Origin: Sphingomonas asaccharolytica NBRC 15499 | GTDB taxonomy: Bacteria; Pseudomonadota; Alphaproteobacteria; Sphingomonadales; Sphingomonadaceae | DNA: 64,000 bases | Reading direction: 5' to 3' | Assembly (NCBI RefSeq): GCF_001598355.1 | Contig: NZ_BCYU01000011.1 | Coordinates: 1 to 64,000 of the forward strand | Shown here: piece after piece, positions 8,247 to 16,978 of the stretch | Position numbering within the stretch: the first letter of the stretch is position 1 | How the letters are laid out: each line of letters starts with the position of its first letter | Notes under the pieces: generated by a model | The model's input: the letters and a program-made list of their open reading frames with translations, nothing else | Told to the model about the DNA's origin: nothing | Databases searched by the model: none | Translations under genes and position numbers: made by a program

Positions 8247-9509
8247 GTGGACTCGGCGGTCCATAGGACCAGCTTGATCAAGAAGGGTGTCAGACAAGTG
8301 CTCATGACCGAGACGATGCGGTGGTTCGGCCCGACTGACCCCGTATCGCTACGTGATATCCGCCAGGCCGGCGCAAGCGGGGTCGTCACCGCGTTGCATG
8401 AAGTCGCCAATGGCGACGTCTGGACGAAGACCGCGATCCAATCACGCAAGGCGCAGATCGAGGCTGCGAGTCTCGACTGGACGGTGGTCGAAAGCCTGCC
8501 TGTCCACGAAGATATCAAGACGCGCGGCGCGGACTGGGATCGGCTGATCCACAATTATCGCGAGAGCATCGCCAATCTCGCGGCGAGCGGGGTGCGGACG
8601 GTCACCTACAATTTCATGCCGGTGCTCGACTGGACTCGGACCGATCTCGCCTGGCCGATGCCCGACGGTGCGCTCGCATTGCGGTTCGAGCTGGAAGCGG
8701 TGGCGGTGTTTGACCTTCATATCCTCAAGCGCGACGGGGCCGCGCGCGATTATTCGAGCGAGATGGTCGACGGTGCGGCCCGCCGGTTCGCGGCAATGAA
8801 CGATGACGACCGCCACGCCCTGGAGCGGACGGTAATCGCTGGCCTGCCCGGTAGCGAAGAAAGCTTCACTGTCGACCAGTTCCGCCGCGCGGTGAGTCAC
8901 TATGACGGCGTCGATGCCGATGCCCTGCGCGCCAATCACATCGCCTTTCTCGAAGCCGTCTGCCCTGTAGCGGATGAGGTCGGCGTCCAGCTCGTGGTCC
9001 ATCCCGACGACCCGCCCTTCCCGATCTTCGGCCTGCCCCGTGTGGTCAGCACCGAGGCGGACGTGAGGAACTTGTTCGACCGTGTGCCCAACCGTTCCAA
9101 CGGCCTGTGCTTTTGCGCGGGATCGTTCGGCGTGCGCGCCGACAACGATCTGCCCGGGATGATCGATCGGCTCGGCGACCGGATTGGTTTCCTCCATCTG
9201 CGTTCGGTGCAGCGTGAGGAGAATGGCGCGTTCCATGAGGCCGATCATCTGGAAGGCGACGCCGGGATGGCCAGCATCGTATCGGCCATCCACGCGCTCC
9301 AGCAGCGCGAAGGGCGGTCGATCCCGATGCGCCCCGATCACGGGCACCAGATGCTCGACGACCTCACCAAGACGACCCTGCCCGGCTATTCGCTGCTGGG
9401 CCGGATGCGCGGCCTTGCCGAATTGCGCGGGCTCGAGCGCGGTATCGCCCACGGCGTCGTCAGCGCGTCGCGCACTGCCGACGCTTCGTCGTTGATGTCG
9501 GTTGGATAA
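8247..9509 (+). CDS. uxuA: Mannonate dehydratase
   Basis: Removes water from D-mannonate to give 2-keto-3-deoxygluconate in hexuronate breakdown; Mn/Fe-dependent TIM-barrel enzyme. Family signatures are clear: [19 protein letters not shown] near the N-terminus, [44 protein letters not shown] and [12 protein letters not shown]. The family normally begins at the position of ATG 8304 (401 residues). However, GTG 8247 has a near-perfect GGGAGGGG six bases upstream and would add 19 residues, so the longer form is given here and the start is uncertain. It overlaps the transporter gene by 8 bases. Confidence 0.93.
   Translation: MDSAVHRTSLIKKGVRQVLMTETMRWFGPTDPVSLRDIRQAGASGVVTALHEVANGDVWTKTAIQSRKAQIEAASLDWTVVESLPVHEDIKTRGADWDRLIHNYRESIANLAASGVRTVTYNFMPVLDWTRTDLAWPMPDGALALRFELEAVAVFDLHILKRDGAARDYSSEMVDGAARRFAAMNDDDRHALERTVIAGLPGSEESFTVDQFRRAVSHYDGVDADALRANHIAFLEAVCPVADEVGVQLVVHPDDPPFPIFGLPRVVSTEADVRNLFDRVPNRSNGLCFCAGSFGVRADNDLPGMIDRLGDRIGFLHLRSVQREENGAFHEADHLEGDAGMASIVSAIHALQQREGRSIPMRPDHGHQMLDDLTKTTLPGYSLLGRMRGLAELRGLERGIAHGVVSASRTADASSLMSVG
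8287..8297. promoter_or_regulatory. Operator-like palindrome at the uxuA start
   Basis: GTGTCAGACAA contains the perfect TGTC-A-GACA palindrome and shares the GTCAGAC core with the sites at 3801 and 4975. It lies between the two possible uxuA starts (GTG 8247 and ATG 8304), so repression would occur at or just after transcription start. A CCAAT-AAATCAC-ATTGG inverted repeat lies further up at 8192-8208. Confidence 0.45.
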
Positions 9510-10806
9510 GGGCAGCCCCGCATCGGAAGCCATCGCAGGACGGCCGGGCGGTAATGTCCGCTGGATCGTGTGCGCGTTGCTGTTCTTCGCCACGACGATC
9601 AACTATATCGACCGCCAGGTGATCGGCATCCTCAAGCCGACGCTGCAGGGCGAACTTGGCTGGTCCGAAATCGATTACGGCATGATCGTCTTCTGGTTCC
9701 AGGCGGCCTATGCGATCGGGCTGCTCGCCTGTGGGCCGATCATCGACCGGATCGGATCGAAGCGCGGTTATGCCGCCGCGATCAGCTTGTGGAGCGTGGC
9801 GGCGCTGGGCCATGCCGTGATGCGTACGCCGAGCGGCTTCTCGCTCGCGCGCTTCCTGCTGGGGCTCGGCGAATCCGCCAATTTCCCGGCGGCGATCAAG
9901 TCGGTCGCCGAATGGTTTCCCAAGAAGGAGCGCGCACTCGCGGCCGGCATCCTCAATGCCGGCGCCAATGTCGGCGCGATCGCGACGCCGATCGTCGTTC
10001 CCGCCGTGGCGCTGCGTTTCGGATGGCAAGCTGCCTTCCTCGTGACGGGCGCGCTGGGTTTCATCTGGCTGGTCTGCTGGCTGATCTTCTATCGCGCGCC
10101 CGCCGCGCACCCGCGCCTTAGTCGCGAGGAACTTGCCTATATCAACGCCGATCAGGGCGGGGCGGAGACCGGTACCCCGATCCCCTGGCGCCGATTGCTG
10201 TGGCATCGCGGCACCTGGGCGTTCGTGATCGCGAAGTTCATGACCGATCCGGTCTGGTACCTGTTCCTGTTCTGGTTGCCCGATTTCTTCGCCAAGCGGC
10301 ACGGCCTCGACCTCAAGACCTTCGGGCCGCCGCTGATCGCGGTCTATCTCCTCGCCGATGTCGGCAGTGTCGGCGGCGGATGGCTTTCATCCGCGCTGAT
10401 CAAGCGCGGCTACAGCGTGAATGCGGGGCGCAAGCTCGCGCTGCTGGCCTCCGCGATCGCAGTCTTGCCGATCTTCTTCGCCAGCACGGTATCGAGCGTC
10501 ACCGCCGCGGTCCTGATCCTCGGCGTCGCCGCCGCGGCGCATCAGGGCTGGTCGTCGAACCTCTACACGATGGTGTCGGACACTTTCCCGCCCAGCTCCG
10601 TCGCGTCGGTGATGGGGATCGGTGGCGCGGCGGGTGCGGTCGGCGGCATGATCATGGCGCGCTGGATCGGCGACGTGCTGGAGACCACCGGAAGCTACCT
10701 GCCAGCCTTCCTCTGGGCCGGCGGCGCCTATCTGGTCGCGTTGCTGCTCGTTCACCTGCTGGTGCCCAATCTAAGCCGGCCGGCGCCGGAAGCCGCGCAA
10801 CCATAG
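9502..10806 (+). CDS. MFS transporter, ACS family (hexuronate-type, ExuT-like)
   Basis: A protein of 434 residues with about 12 membrane segments. The first helix has the anion:cation symporter signature [13 protein letters not shown], followed by [20 protein letters not shown] and the loop motif [38 protein letters not shown] matches the ACS domain well. These symporters carry hexuronates or aldonates across the inner membrane with protons. The only usable start in frame before the first helix is TTG 9502, inside the end of uxuA, implying coupling to that gene. It should supply glucuronate or galacturonate to the uxuA pathway. Confidence 0.88.
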   Translation: MDKGSPASEAIAGRPGGNVRWIVCALLFFATTINYIDRQVIGILKPTLQGELGWSEIDYGMIVFWFQAAYAIGLLACGPIIDRIGSKRGYAAAISLWSVAALGHAVMRTPSGFSLARFLLGLGESANFPAAIKSVAEWFPKKERALAAGILNAGANVGAIATPIVVPAVALRFGWQAAFLVTGALGFIWLVCWLIFYRAPAAHPRLSREELAYINADQGGAETGTPIPWRRLLWHRGTWAFVIAKFMTDPVWYLFLFWLPDFFAKRHGLDLKTFGPPLIAVYLLADVGSVGGGWLSSALIKRGYSVNAGRKLALLASAIAVLPIFFASTVSSVTAAVLILGVAAAAHQGWSSNLYTMVSDTFPPSSVASVMGIGGAAGAVGGMIMARWIGDVLETTGSYLPAFLWAGGAYLVALLLVHLLVPNLSRPAPEAAQP

Positions 10807-10831
10807 GCCAAGCGCTGGCCCGATCGAAAGA

Positions 10832-11536
10832 TCAGGCCTTGGGCATTGCCAGGCCCATCTGGCCGATCACCTTCTCAAAATGCGCCAGCGCCTCGGGCGT
10901 GGGGCCGGGATAATCGCCCGGGGTCGGCTGATCGCCGATATATCCCATGTCGGCCTTGCCCTCGGGCAGGCTGTAGAAACCGAGCACGAACAGGTACCGC
11001 AGCTTGTCCATGAACTGGACGGGCGCCGTCATCCTGGCGACCGGATTGGCGACGGTGAGCGCGTCGAGCAGCTCGGCGCGCTGTGCGGGCGTGAGCGCGA
11101 CGAAGACCGCGCCGTGCGTCGCCCAGCTCTGCGCATCGAGCCAGGTCAGCCCGCCCAGCACTTCCGCCCGATCCTTCAACTGGGTCGGATAGGGGGCGCT
11201 GATCCATTCGTCGATGAACGCCCCGACCCCGAGCTTGCCCGCGCCCGGCGACTGCGCGTCGGCGGGAAGGATCAAGTCGCCCAGCAGGTCGACCATCGCC
11301 CGCTGCGCCTTGGTGAAGGTCAGCGGCCACGGCACCACCGGCTTCGTCAGATCGGGATCGCGGCCATAACCCTTGGCGGGAGCTGGCGGCGGGATGGCCG
11401 CAGGCCAGTCGGCGATGACGTCGAAGGGCGGCGGCGTGCCCTCCCCAGCCGCCAGCGCCGGCGGCACCCAACGCGCGATCGGCAGGGCCGCGGCGGCCAT
11501 CATCCATTGCAGGGTGGTGCGGCGCGAGAAGGTCAC
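10832..11536 (-). CDS. Gluconate 2-dehydrogenase subunit 3 family protein (Tat exported)
   Basis: A protein of 234 residues. The N-terminus MTFSRRTTLQWMMAAAALP is a twin-arginine signal. The body matches the small subunit of periplasmic sugar dehydrogenases (VPWPLTFTKAQRAMVDLLGDLILPAD, FIDEWISAPY, and the closing PTPGDYPGPTPEALAHFEK). This subunit stabilises and helps export the GMC flavoprotein partner, and it has no cofactor of its own. The GTG start overlaps the TGA of the GMC gene (GTGA), a coupled pair. A cytochrome c third subunit, common in such complexes, is not in this window. Confidence 0.87.
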   Translation of the reverse strand: MTFSRRTTLQWMMAAAALPIARWVPPALAAGEGTPPPFDVIADWPAAIPPPAPAKGYGRDPDLTKPVVPWPLTFTKAQRAMVDLLGDLILPADAQSPGAGKLGVGAFIDEWISAPYPTQLKDRAEVLGGLTWLDAQSWATHGAVFVALTPAQRAELLDALTVANPVARMTAPVQFMDKLRYLFVLGFYSLPEGKADMGYIGDQPTPGDYPGPTPEALAHFEKVIGQMGLAMPKA

Positions 11537-13233
11537 GCGAAAGCTCCCGACTTCATCTGGGCAGCGAGCCGCTCCGAAGCGCGGAGCGCCAGCGCGAGGA
11601 TGGTGAGCGTCGGGTTCTTGTGCGCCCCCGACGCGAAGATCGAGCCGTCCATCAGCACCAGGTTGCCGACGTCCCAGGTCTGGCCATAGCTGTTGACCAC
11701 CGACGAGCGGGCATCCGGCCCCATCCGTGCGGTGCCCAGTTCGTGGATGATCTCACCCCCGGCGGTGATGAGTTGCTCGGGCGGCAACTCCGGACCGAGG
11801 ATGGCGGCGTTCATCCGCTTGAACACGGCGTGCGCGCTCCGCTGGCCATGCGCGACCTGGTTCAGCTCGTGCTGCGACCAGCGGAAGGCGAAGCGCAGCA
11901 CCGGGATGCCGAACCGGTCCTTGGTCGTCGGATCGATCTCGCAGAACGTGTCCTTGTTGGGAATCATCTCGCCGCGCAACGTCAGGCTGATCGTCGCGCC
12001 CGAGGCGCTGCGCACCGCCTTCTTCAGACCGGCGCCCCATACTCGCGGCAGGGCAGCCGCCGGCGGAATGCCGAAGCGTCCGCCGATCTCGAAATGATAG
12101 CCGCGCGGGAAATCGAGCGTGCCGTTCTTCTGTTCCTTGTACAGCCAGAACGGGATGTAGATGTGCTGCCCGCCAATCCCGTCCTCGTTATAGCGCGGCC
12201 GGTTGGCGAGCGCGGGGACATAGGCGCGGAACGACGCGCCGGTCGAATCGGTGAGGTTGCGCCCAAGTTGACCGGAGGTATTGGCGAGGCCGCCGGGCGC
12301 GGAATTGAGCAGCAGGCGCGTGGTCTCGCAGGTCCCCGCCGCCAGCACCACGACGCGTGCCTTGGCCTGATGGCGCATGCCAGTCTTGCGGTCGACATAT
12401 TCGACCCCGGCGGCGCGGTTGGCGCCTGCCATCACGACCCGCGCGACCATCGCATCGGTCACCACCGTCAACCGCCCCGTTGCCCGCGCCATCGGAAGGA
12501 AGGAGGTGGTCGTCTGGAACATCGCGCCGATCGTGCAGCCGCGCGCGCAGGGAGTCGCGTTGAAGCAGGCGCTGCGCGGCGCGACGTCGTTGGGCATGTC
12601 GCGAGTCAGCACCGCCGTGTGCGCCGCCCGCACCGGAATCCCGATGTTCTCGGCCGCCGCCTTGATCAACATCTCGGTGACGCGCGGCTTGGGTGGCGGC
12701 ATCAGGCAACCGGGCGGTGAGTCCGGGTGATTCTCCAGCTCGATCCGCCCGCCATTGACGCCGATCATCTTTTCGACGCGGTCGTAGAACGGCGCGATAT
12801 CGTCATAGCTGATCGGCCAGTCCACGCCATGGCCGTCGCGCGAGAAGGGCTTGAAATCGTATGGACCCCAGCGCGGGACGTGCCGGCCCCAATGGTTGGT
12901 GCGCCCGCCCAGCATGCGCGACCGGTACCAGCGGAAAGTAGTGCCCTCGCGCATCGTGTAGGGCTCGCCCTCGACTTGCCAGCCGCCGCCGACCGTCGCG
13001 TCGAAATAGCCGAACGGCTTGTCGGGCGTAGCGGCGCCGCGCAGCGGAGCATCGCTCTCCGGCGCCATCATGTTGACCTCCTTCTGGGGATCGTAGTCGC
13101 GCCCGGCTTCGAGCAGCAGGCAGCGCAGCCCGGCCTTGGTCAGGATAAAGGCGGCCATGCCGCCTGCCGCGCCCGATCCGACGATGATCACATCGGCCGT
13201 CGCGCCGGCCGGGTCGATCGCGCCGCTCGTCAC
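11533..13233 (-). CDS. GMC family oxidoreductase (sugar/glycoside dehydrogenase large subunit)
   Basis: A flavoprotein of 566 residues. The FAD-binding motif VIIVGSGAAGGMAAFIL is near residue 13, and LLLEAGRDYDPQKE gives the ribose contact. The C-terminus carries the catalytic-site region GTARMGPDARSSVV and SGAHKNPTLTILALALR with the family His/Asn pair. The GTG 13233 start overlaps the TGA of the DUF1080 gene (GTGA); an earlier in-frame ATG at 13416 would bury it in that gene. It pairs with the subunit-3 gene downstream and probably transfers electrons to a cytochrome. With DUF1080 upstream, C3 oxidation of a glycoside is the most likely reaction, by analogy with glucoside 3-dehydrogenase. 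Confidence 0.9.
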   Translation of the reverse strand: MTSGAIDPAGATADVIIVGSGAAGGMAAFILTKAGLRCLLLEAGRDYDPQKEVNMMAPESDAPLRGAATPDKPFGYFDATVGGGWQVEGEPYTMREGTTFRWYRSRMLGGRTNHWGRHVPRWGPYDFKPFSRDGHGVDWPISYDDIAPFYDRVEKMIGVNGGRIELENHPDSPPGCLMPPPKPRVTEMLIKAAAENIGIPVRAAHTAVLTRDMPNDVAPRSACFNATPCARGCTIGAMFQTTTSFLPMARATGRLTVVTDAMVARVVMAGANRAAGVEYVDRKTGMRHQAKARVVVLAAGTCETTRLLLNSAPGGLANTSGQLGRNLTDSTGASFRAYVPALANRPRYNEDGIGGQHIYIPFWLYKEQKNGTLDFPRGYHFEIGGRFGIPPAAALPRVWGAGLKKAVRSASGATISLTLRGEMIPNKDTFCEIDPTTKDRFGIPVLRFAFRWSQHELNQVAHGQRSAHAVFKRMNAAILGPELPPEQLITAGGEIIHELGTARMGPDARSSVVNSYGQTWDVGNLVLMDGSIFASGAHKNPTLTILALALRASERLAAQMKSGAFA

Positions 13234-13961
13234 TTGACGATCCGGCGGATTTTGATGTTGCGGAAGGCGACTGATCCGCCGTGATCCTGCAGACCTATGA
13301 CGCCGCTGTCGAAGGTGCCGAACAACGGCATGGTGGCGAATTTGGATGCCGCCACACGCTTGCGCCAAGCATCGTCGCCAAAGCTCACGTCCGCGGTGAG
13401 CACGCCGTTCAGCCACTGCCGGATATGTCCCGGCTCGACCAGCAGCCGCGCGTGGTTCCAGCTGCCGGCGGGGTGCGCCGCGCCCGGCGGCGGCACCGTC
13501 ATGTCATAGAGCGATCCGGCCCGATGCGACGGGATCTTGCCGTCGGGATGCCCAATATCGTCCAGGATCTGCATCTCCAGCCCGGTTTCGTAGATGTTCC
13601 TGGTCTGTGGCACGTTGCGCGCGAGATAAAGGACTCCGCTGTTCGCACCGGGCGCGACCTTCCAGTCGAGCGCCAGTTCGAACGTGCCGTAGGTGTCGGC
13701 GGTGACGAGGTCGTTGCCACTCATCTTGCCGCTGTTCGCGGTCAGCATCAGCGTGCCGTCGCGCACCGACCATGCCGGTGTCGGTGCGCCACCGCGATAG
13801 GATCGCCAACCCATGAGGTCGCGGCCGTCGAACAAGAGCCGCCAGCCTTGCGCACGCTCCCTGGCGGTGAGCGTGTTGGGCGCGTCACGCGACGGGCCGG
13901 CCTGAGCGGGAGCCGCTGCCGTCGCCAGAAGACAAAGAAACGCACAGCCAAGTCCACGCAT
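13230..13961 (-). CDS. DUF1080 protein (3-keto-disaccharide hydrolase-like), exported
   Basis: A protein of 243 residues from ATG 13961, preceded by GGGAGAG; a longer start at 14006 is less likely. The signal peptide ends near PAQAG. One DUF1080 module is present: GWRLLFDGRDLMGWRSYRGG, WSVRDGTLMLTANSG, GTFELALDWKVAPGANSGVLY, the acidic loop GLEMQILDDIGHPDGK and the end IGLQDHGGSVAFRNIKIRRI. It heads the operon with the GMC and subunit-3 genes. The proposed role is cleavage of the 3-keto-glycoside produced by the GMC enzyme. It is distinct from the double-domain paralogue at 2302-3720. Confidence 0.88.
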   Translation of the reverse strand: MRGLGCAFLCLLATAAAPAQAGPSRDAPNTLTARERAQGWRLLFDGRDLMGWRSYRGGAPTPAWSVRDGTLMLTANSGKMSGNDLVTADTYGTFELALDWKVAPGANSGVLYLARNVPQTRNIYETGLEMQILDDIGHPDGKIPSHRAGSLYDMTVPPPGAAHPAGSWNHARLLVEPGHIRQWLNGVLTADVSFGDDAWRKRVAASKFATMPLFGTFDSGVIGLQDHGGSVAFRNIKIRRIVK

Positions 13962-14623
13962 CAGCTCTCTCCCAAGGCTCACCGCTCCCCGCCGGCTCGA
14001 CGACATGCTCTAGGGCCTCGTCCGCTAATTGAACAAGTATCTTTATTTAATGCAATGCGTTGCGGCGGACTGATGCGCGTGCCCCCTTTTCTAACGGGGT
14101 ACCGCAGCCGGTGCCCCTCGACATCCCACACCTCGACCGGGCCGAGGTTCAGCGCCTTCACCTTGGCCTCGATCTTCGGGAGGCTGAAGGGCCTGTCCTT
14201 CCGGAAAGGGGGCTTGCCGCTAAGAGAGCCTTGTCGTGCCGCGACCCCGCTCAGCGCCTAAGGTAGGGTAGCTTCTATCAAGTGCACGTGCCTTCGTTCA
14301 TGTCGGGCTGAGACGAAGGCTGCGTAAGAAGTAGGTATAAAGCTGTCGGCTCATTCCCCTTACACTGATTGCTGTCTGATTGCTCCCTTGGCAAGGCGGC
14401 TAAGATGCAGGTCGCGCACCTTATAAGCCGTTATAACTGAAGCTCTAAATCCGTGGCAAAAGAGACTTACTCCTCCGATACATAGAAGGCATCCATGTCG
14501 ATACGGATGATCTTACGTACCACAACGGACGAAATGACGCAGGGTCAGGCCCTTGGCAACTGCCGACGACCGGCGCAGGATGGCGCCGGGGCTCGCAAGG
14601 GGCGCCGGGTTGAGAGGGGTCGT
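13962..14623. other. AT-richer spacer with a possible gene remnant
   Basis: Between two divergent units lies about 660 bases with visibly lower GC, mainly 14240-14520. On the reverse strand an open stretch at about 14060-14250 encodes a plausible protein-like segment (…FRKDRPFSLPKIEAKVKAL, then LGPVEVWDVEGHRLRYP) with no credible start, ribosome site or full length. It may be the tail of a decayed or transferred gene. I do not recognise the family. The remainder shows no gene, only promoter space for the DUF1080/GMC operon and the S41 peptidase. Confidence 0.35.
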
Positions 14624-16123
14624 ATGAGGAATAGTCGCTTTGGCAGGGGCTTGAGCGCGATCGCCGCGCTCGCGATGGTTTCGAGTTGCGGTGGCGGCGG
14701 TACCGGCAGCATCGGGTCGGGCGGTGACGGCACGCCGACACCAACCCCCACTCCAACGCCGACCGCGACTCCGACGCCGACCGCGGGCTGCACGTTGCGC
14801 GAACGTCAGGATTGGGCCTTCGCGCAGCTCAAGGAATGGTATCTGTTCCCCGACACGTTGCCGGCCAGCCTGGACCCGACGCCCTATACGTCGGTCGAGG
14901 ATTATATCGACGCGCTGACCGCGACCGCCCGCGCGCAGCACAAGGATCGCTATTTCACCTATCTGACCTCGATCGCCGAAGAAGACGCTTATTACAATTC
15001 CGGGTCGAGCGCCGGCTTCGGCGTCCGTCTCGGGCTGACCAGCACGAATCGCCTGTTCGTGACCGAAGCGTTCGAGGGCGGGCCCGCGCTGGCGGCGGGG
15101 ATCGATCGCGGCACCGAGATCGTTGCGATCGGCACCAACAGTTCGAATCTGCGCAACGTCAGCGATCTCATCTCTGGTTCGGACACGAGCGCGCTGAGCA
15201 ACGCGCTCGGCCCCGATACCGCGGGTACGTCGCGCGTGCTCCGAATAACCTCGCTGACCGGCGCGACCAGCACCGTCACGGTGACCAAGACCCAATTCGC
15301 GCTCGATCCGGTATCGAGCCGCTATGGCGCCAAGATCATCTCCGATGGCGGACAGCAATTCGGCTATATCAACCTCAGGACCTTCATCAATCCGGCCGAG
15401 CAGCCGTTGAAAGACGCTTTCCTGCGGTTCAGGACCAATGGCATCACCAACATCATCATCGACCTGCGCTACAATGGCGGCGGGTTGATCTCGGTCGCCG
15501 ACCTGATGGGTGATCTGATGGGGGCCAATCGCGCGCCGACCGACGTCTGGGAATATATGACCTTTCGCCCCGAGAAATCGGCCCAGAACAGCAACCACAC
15601 CTTCACGCCGATGTCGCAGTCGATCGCGCCGACCAAGATCGCATTCATCGGCGGCGGCGGCACCGCGTCGGCGAGCGAGCTGGTGATCAACGGTATGGTG
15701 CCCTATCTCCACGCCAATGCTGGCCTCATCGGCTCGAACACTTATGGCAAGCCGGTCGGCCAGATCGCGCTCGACAAGAGCGCGTGCGACGACCGCTTCC
15801 GCGTCATCGCCTTCGCGATCCAGAATGCGGCGCATAACGGCGCCTATTATGACGGCCTCGCCAGCTTCATGGAGGCGAGCTGCCAGGCGAGTGACGACAT
15901 TTCGTACCAATTGGGCGACCCGAATGAGCAATCGACGCGCCGCGCGCTCGATTATCTCGAGGGCAAGAGTTGTACCCCGGTAACCGCAAGCGCCGGCACC
16001 AGCGCGGCCGGCGGACCGCCACATGCAGCCAAGGCCCAGCTGTCAGTGACAGAGCAGGCGCGCGAATTGCTGACGCCCGATCGGCCGTCGACGCCGCAGC
16101 GCGAAGTGCCGGGGCTGTTCTAG
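14624..16123 (+). CDS. S41 family peptidase, lipoprotein
   Basis: A protein of 499 residues from ATG 14624 behind GAGAGGGG. The signal ends in a lipobox (ALAMVSSC), then a Gly-rich patch and a Thr-Pro repeat linker (about residues 37-53). A PDZ-like segment (GFGVRLGLTSTNRLFVTEAF…GGPALAAGI) precedes the tail-specific protease core with DLRYNGGGLISVADLMG. The catalytic serine is in GGTASASELVINGM and the lysine in GKPVGQ. It should be anchored in the outer or inner membrane and degrade periplasmic proteins. It looks like a single-gene unit. Confidence 0.88.
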   Translation: MRNSRFGRGLSAIAALAMVSSCGGGGTGSIGSGGDGTPTPTPTPTPTATPTPTAGCTLRERQDWAFAQLKEWYLFPDTLPASLDPTPYTSVEDYIDALTATARAQHKDRYFTYLTSIAEEDAYYNSGSSAGFGVRLGLTSTNRLFVTEAFEGGPALAAGIDRGTEIVAIGTNSSNLRNVSDLISGSDTSALSNALGPDTAGTSRVLRITSLTGATSTVTVTKTQFALDPVSSRYGAKIISDGGQQFGYINLRTFINPAEQPLKDAFLRFRTNGITNIIIDLRYNGGGLISVADLMGDLMGANRAPTDVWEYMTFRPEKSAQNSNHTFTPMSQSIAPTKIAFIGGGGTASASELVINGMVPYLHANAGLIGSNTYGKPVGQIALDKSACDDRFRVIAFAIQNAAHNGAYYDGLASFMEASCQASDDISYQLGDPNEQSTRRALDYLEGKSCTPVTASAGTSAAGGPPHAAKAQLSVTEQARELLTPDRPSTPQREVPGLF

Positions 16124-16219
16124 GTCCGGGCAGCGAAAGGACGCCATCCACGAGGGGTCGAGCAAGGGGAAGGTTGGCAAGAGGTTGCGACGGGCCGGCT
16201 ATGGCCTAAGTTGGCCGCA

Positions 16220-16978
16220 ATGCCCGAAAACCAGTCTCCTATCCCCGCCGCGACCCTAATCCTGATGCGCGATCGCGGCGGCATGCCGCCCGAAATTCTG
16301 ATGGTCGAGCGCGCCAAGGCGATGGTGTTCGCTGGCGGCGCCCTGGTCTTTCCGGGCGGGCGAGTCGATCCGGGCGATCGGGCACTGGCGGCCGAACTGG
16401 GCCGCGATGCCGAGGATGCGCCGGCACGGATCGCCGCGATCCGCGAAACGATCGAGGAAGCGGGCGTCCCGGTCGGCCTCAGCCCGGCGCCCGACGCTGC
16501 GACACTGATCGCGCTGCGCGAGGGCCTTCATGCCGGCGAAGCGTTCGGGCTGTTGCTCGATCGCCATGGCCTGTCGGTCGATCTCGACGCCTTGATTTGG
16601 TTCGCGCGCTGGCTGCCCGCGCACGCCCATATGCGGATCTTCGACACGCGCTTCTATCTCGCGCGCGCGCCGGAGAACGCCGCGGCGGCGACGGTGGATG
16701 CGACGGAGAATGTGCGCCTATTCTGGGCAAGCGCGGCTGAGGTATTGGCGGAATGCGATGCCGGCCGCGCGACGGTGATCTTCCCGACCCGCCGCAATCT
16801 TGAACGGCTGGCGCAATATGGCAGCTTCGACGTAGCCGTCGCTGCCGCATACGCCTTTCCGCCGCGCACGATCACGCCGTGGAGCGAAGAGCGCGAGGGC
16901 GTGCCGCATCTCTGCATTCCCGACGATCTCGGCTATCCGGTGACGAGCGAAATCCTGCATTCGGCGATGCGGGGATGA
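16220..16978 (+). CDS. Nudix hydrolase
   Basis: A protein of 252 residues from ATG 16220. The Nudix region is GGALVFPGGRVDPGD … RIAAIRETIEEAGV (about residues 37-85), retaining the RETxEExG catalytic helix, with an insertion between the glycine and the REx2E part typical of the longer NUDT8/19-like hydrolases. The rest includes WLPAHAHMRIFDTRFYLARAP and a C-terminal helical part. The likely substrate is a nucleoside diphosphate derivative or CoA, but it is not determined. It overlaps the next gene by ATGA. Confidence 0.85.
   Translation: MPENQSPIPAATLILMRDRGGMPPEILMVERAKAMVFAGGALVFPGGRVDPGDRALAAELGRDAEDAPARIAAIRETIEEAGVPVGLSPAPDAATLIALREGLHAGEAFGLLLDRHGLSVDLDALIWFARWLPAHAHMRIFDTRFYLARAPENAAAATVDATENVRLFWASAAEVLAECDAGRATVIFPTRRNLERLAQYGSFDVAVAAAYAFPPRTITPWSEEREGVPHLCIPDDLGYPVTSEILHSAMRG

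Noticed and set aside
13234-13416. N-terminal extension of the GMC protein
   Set aside because: Would lie inside the DUF1080 gene; the GTGA overlap gives a normal start right before the FAD motif.
14545-14793. Reverse frame with a Gly-Val repeat
   Set aside because: It is the antisense of the Thr-Pro linker of the S41 peptidase.
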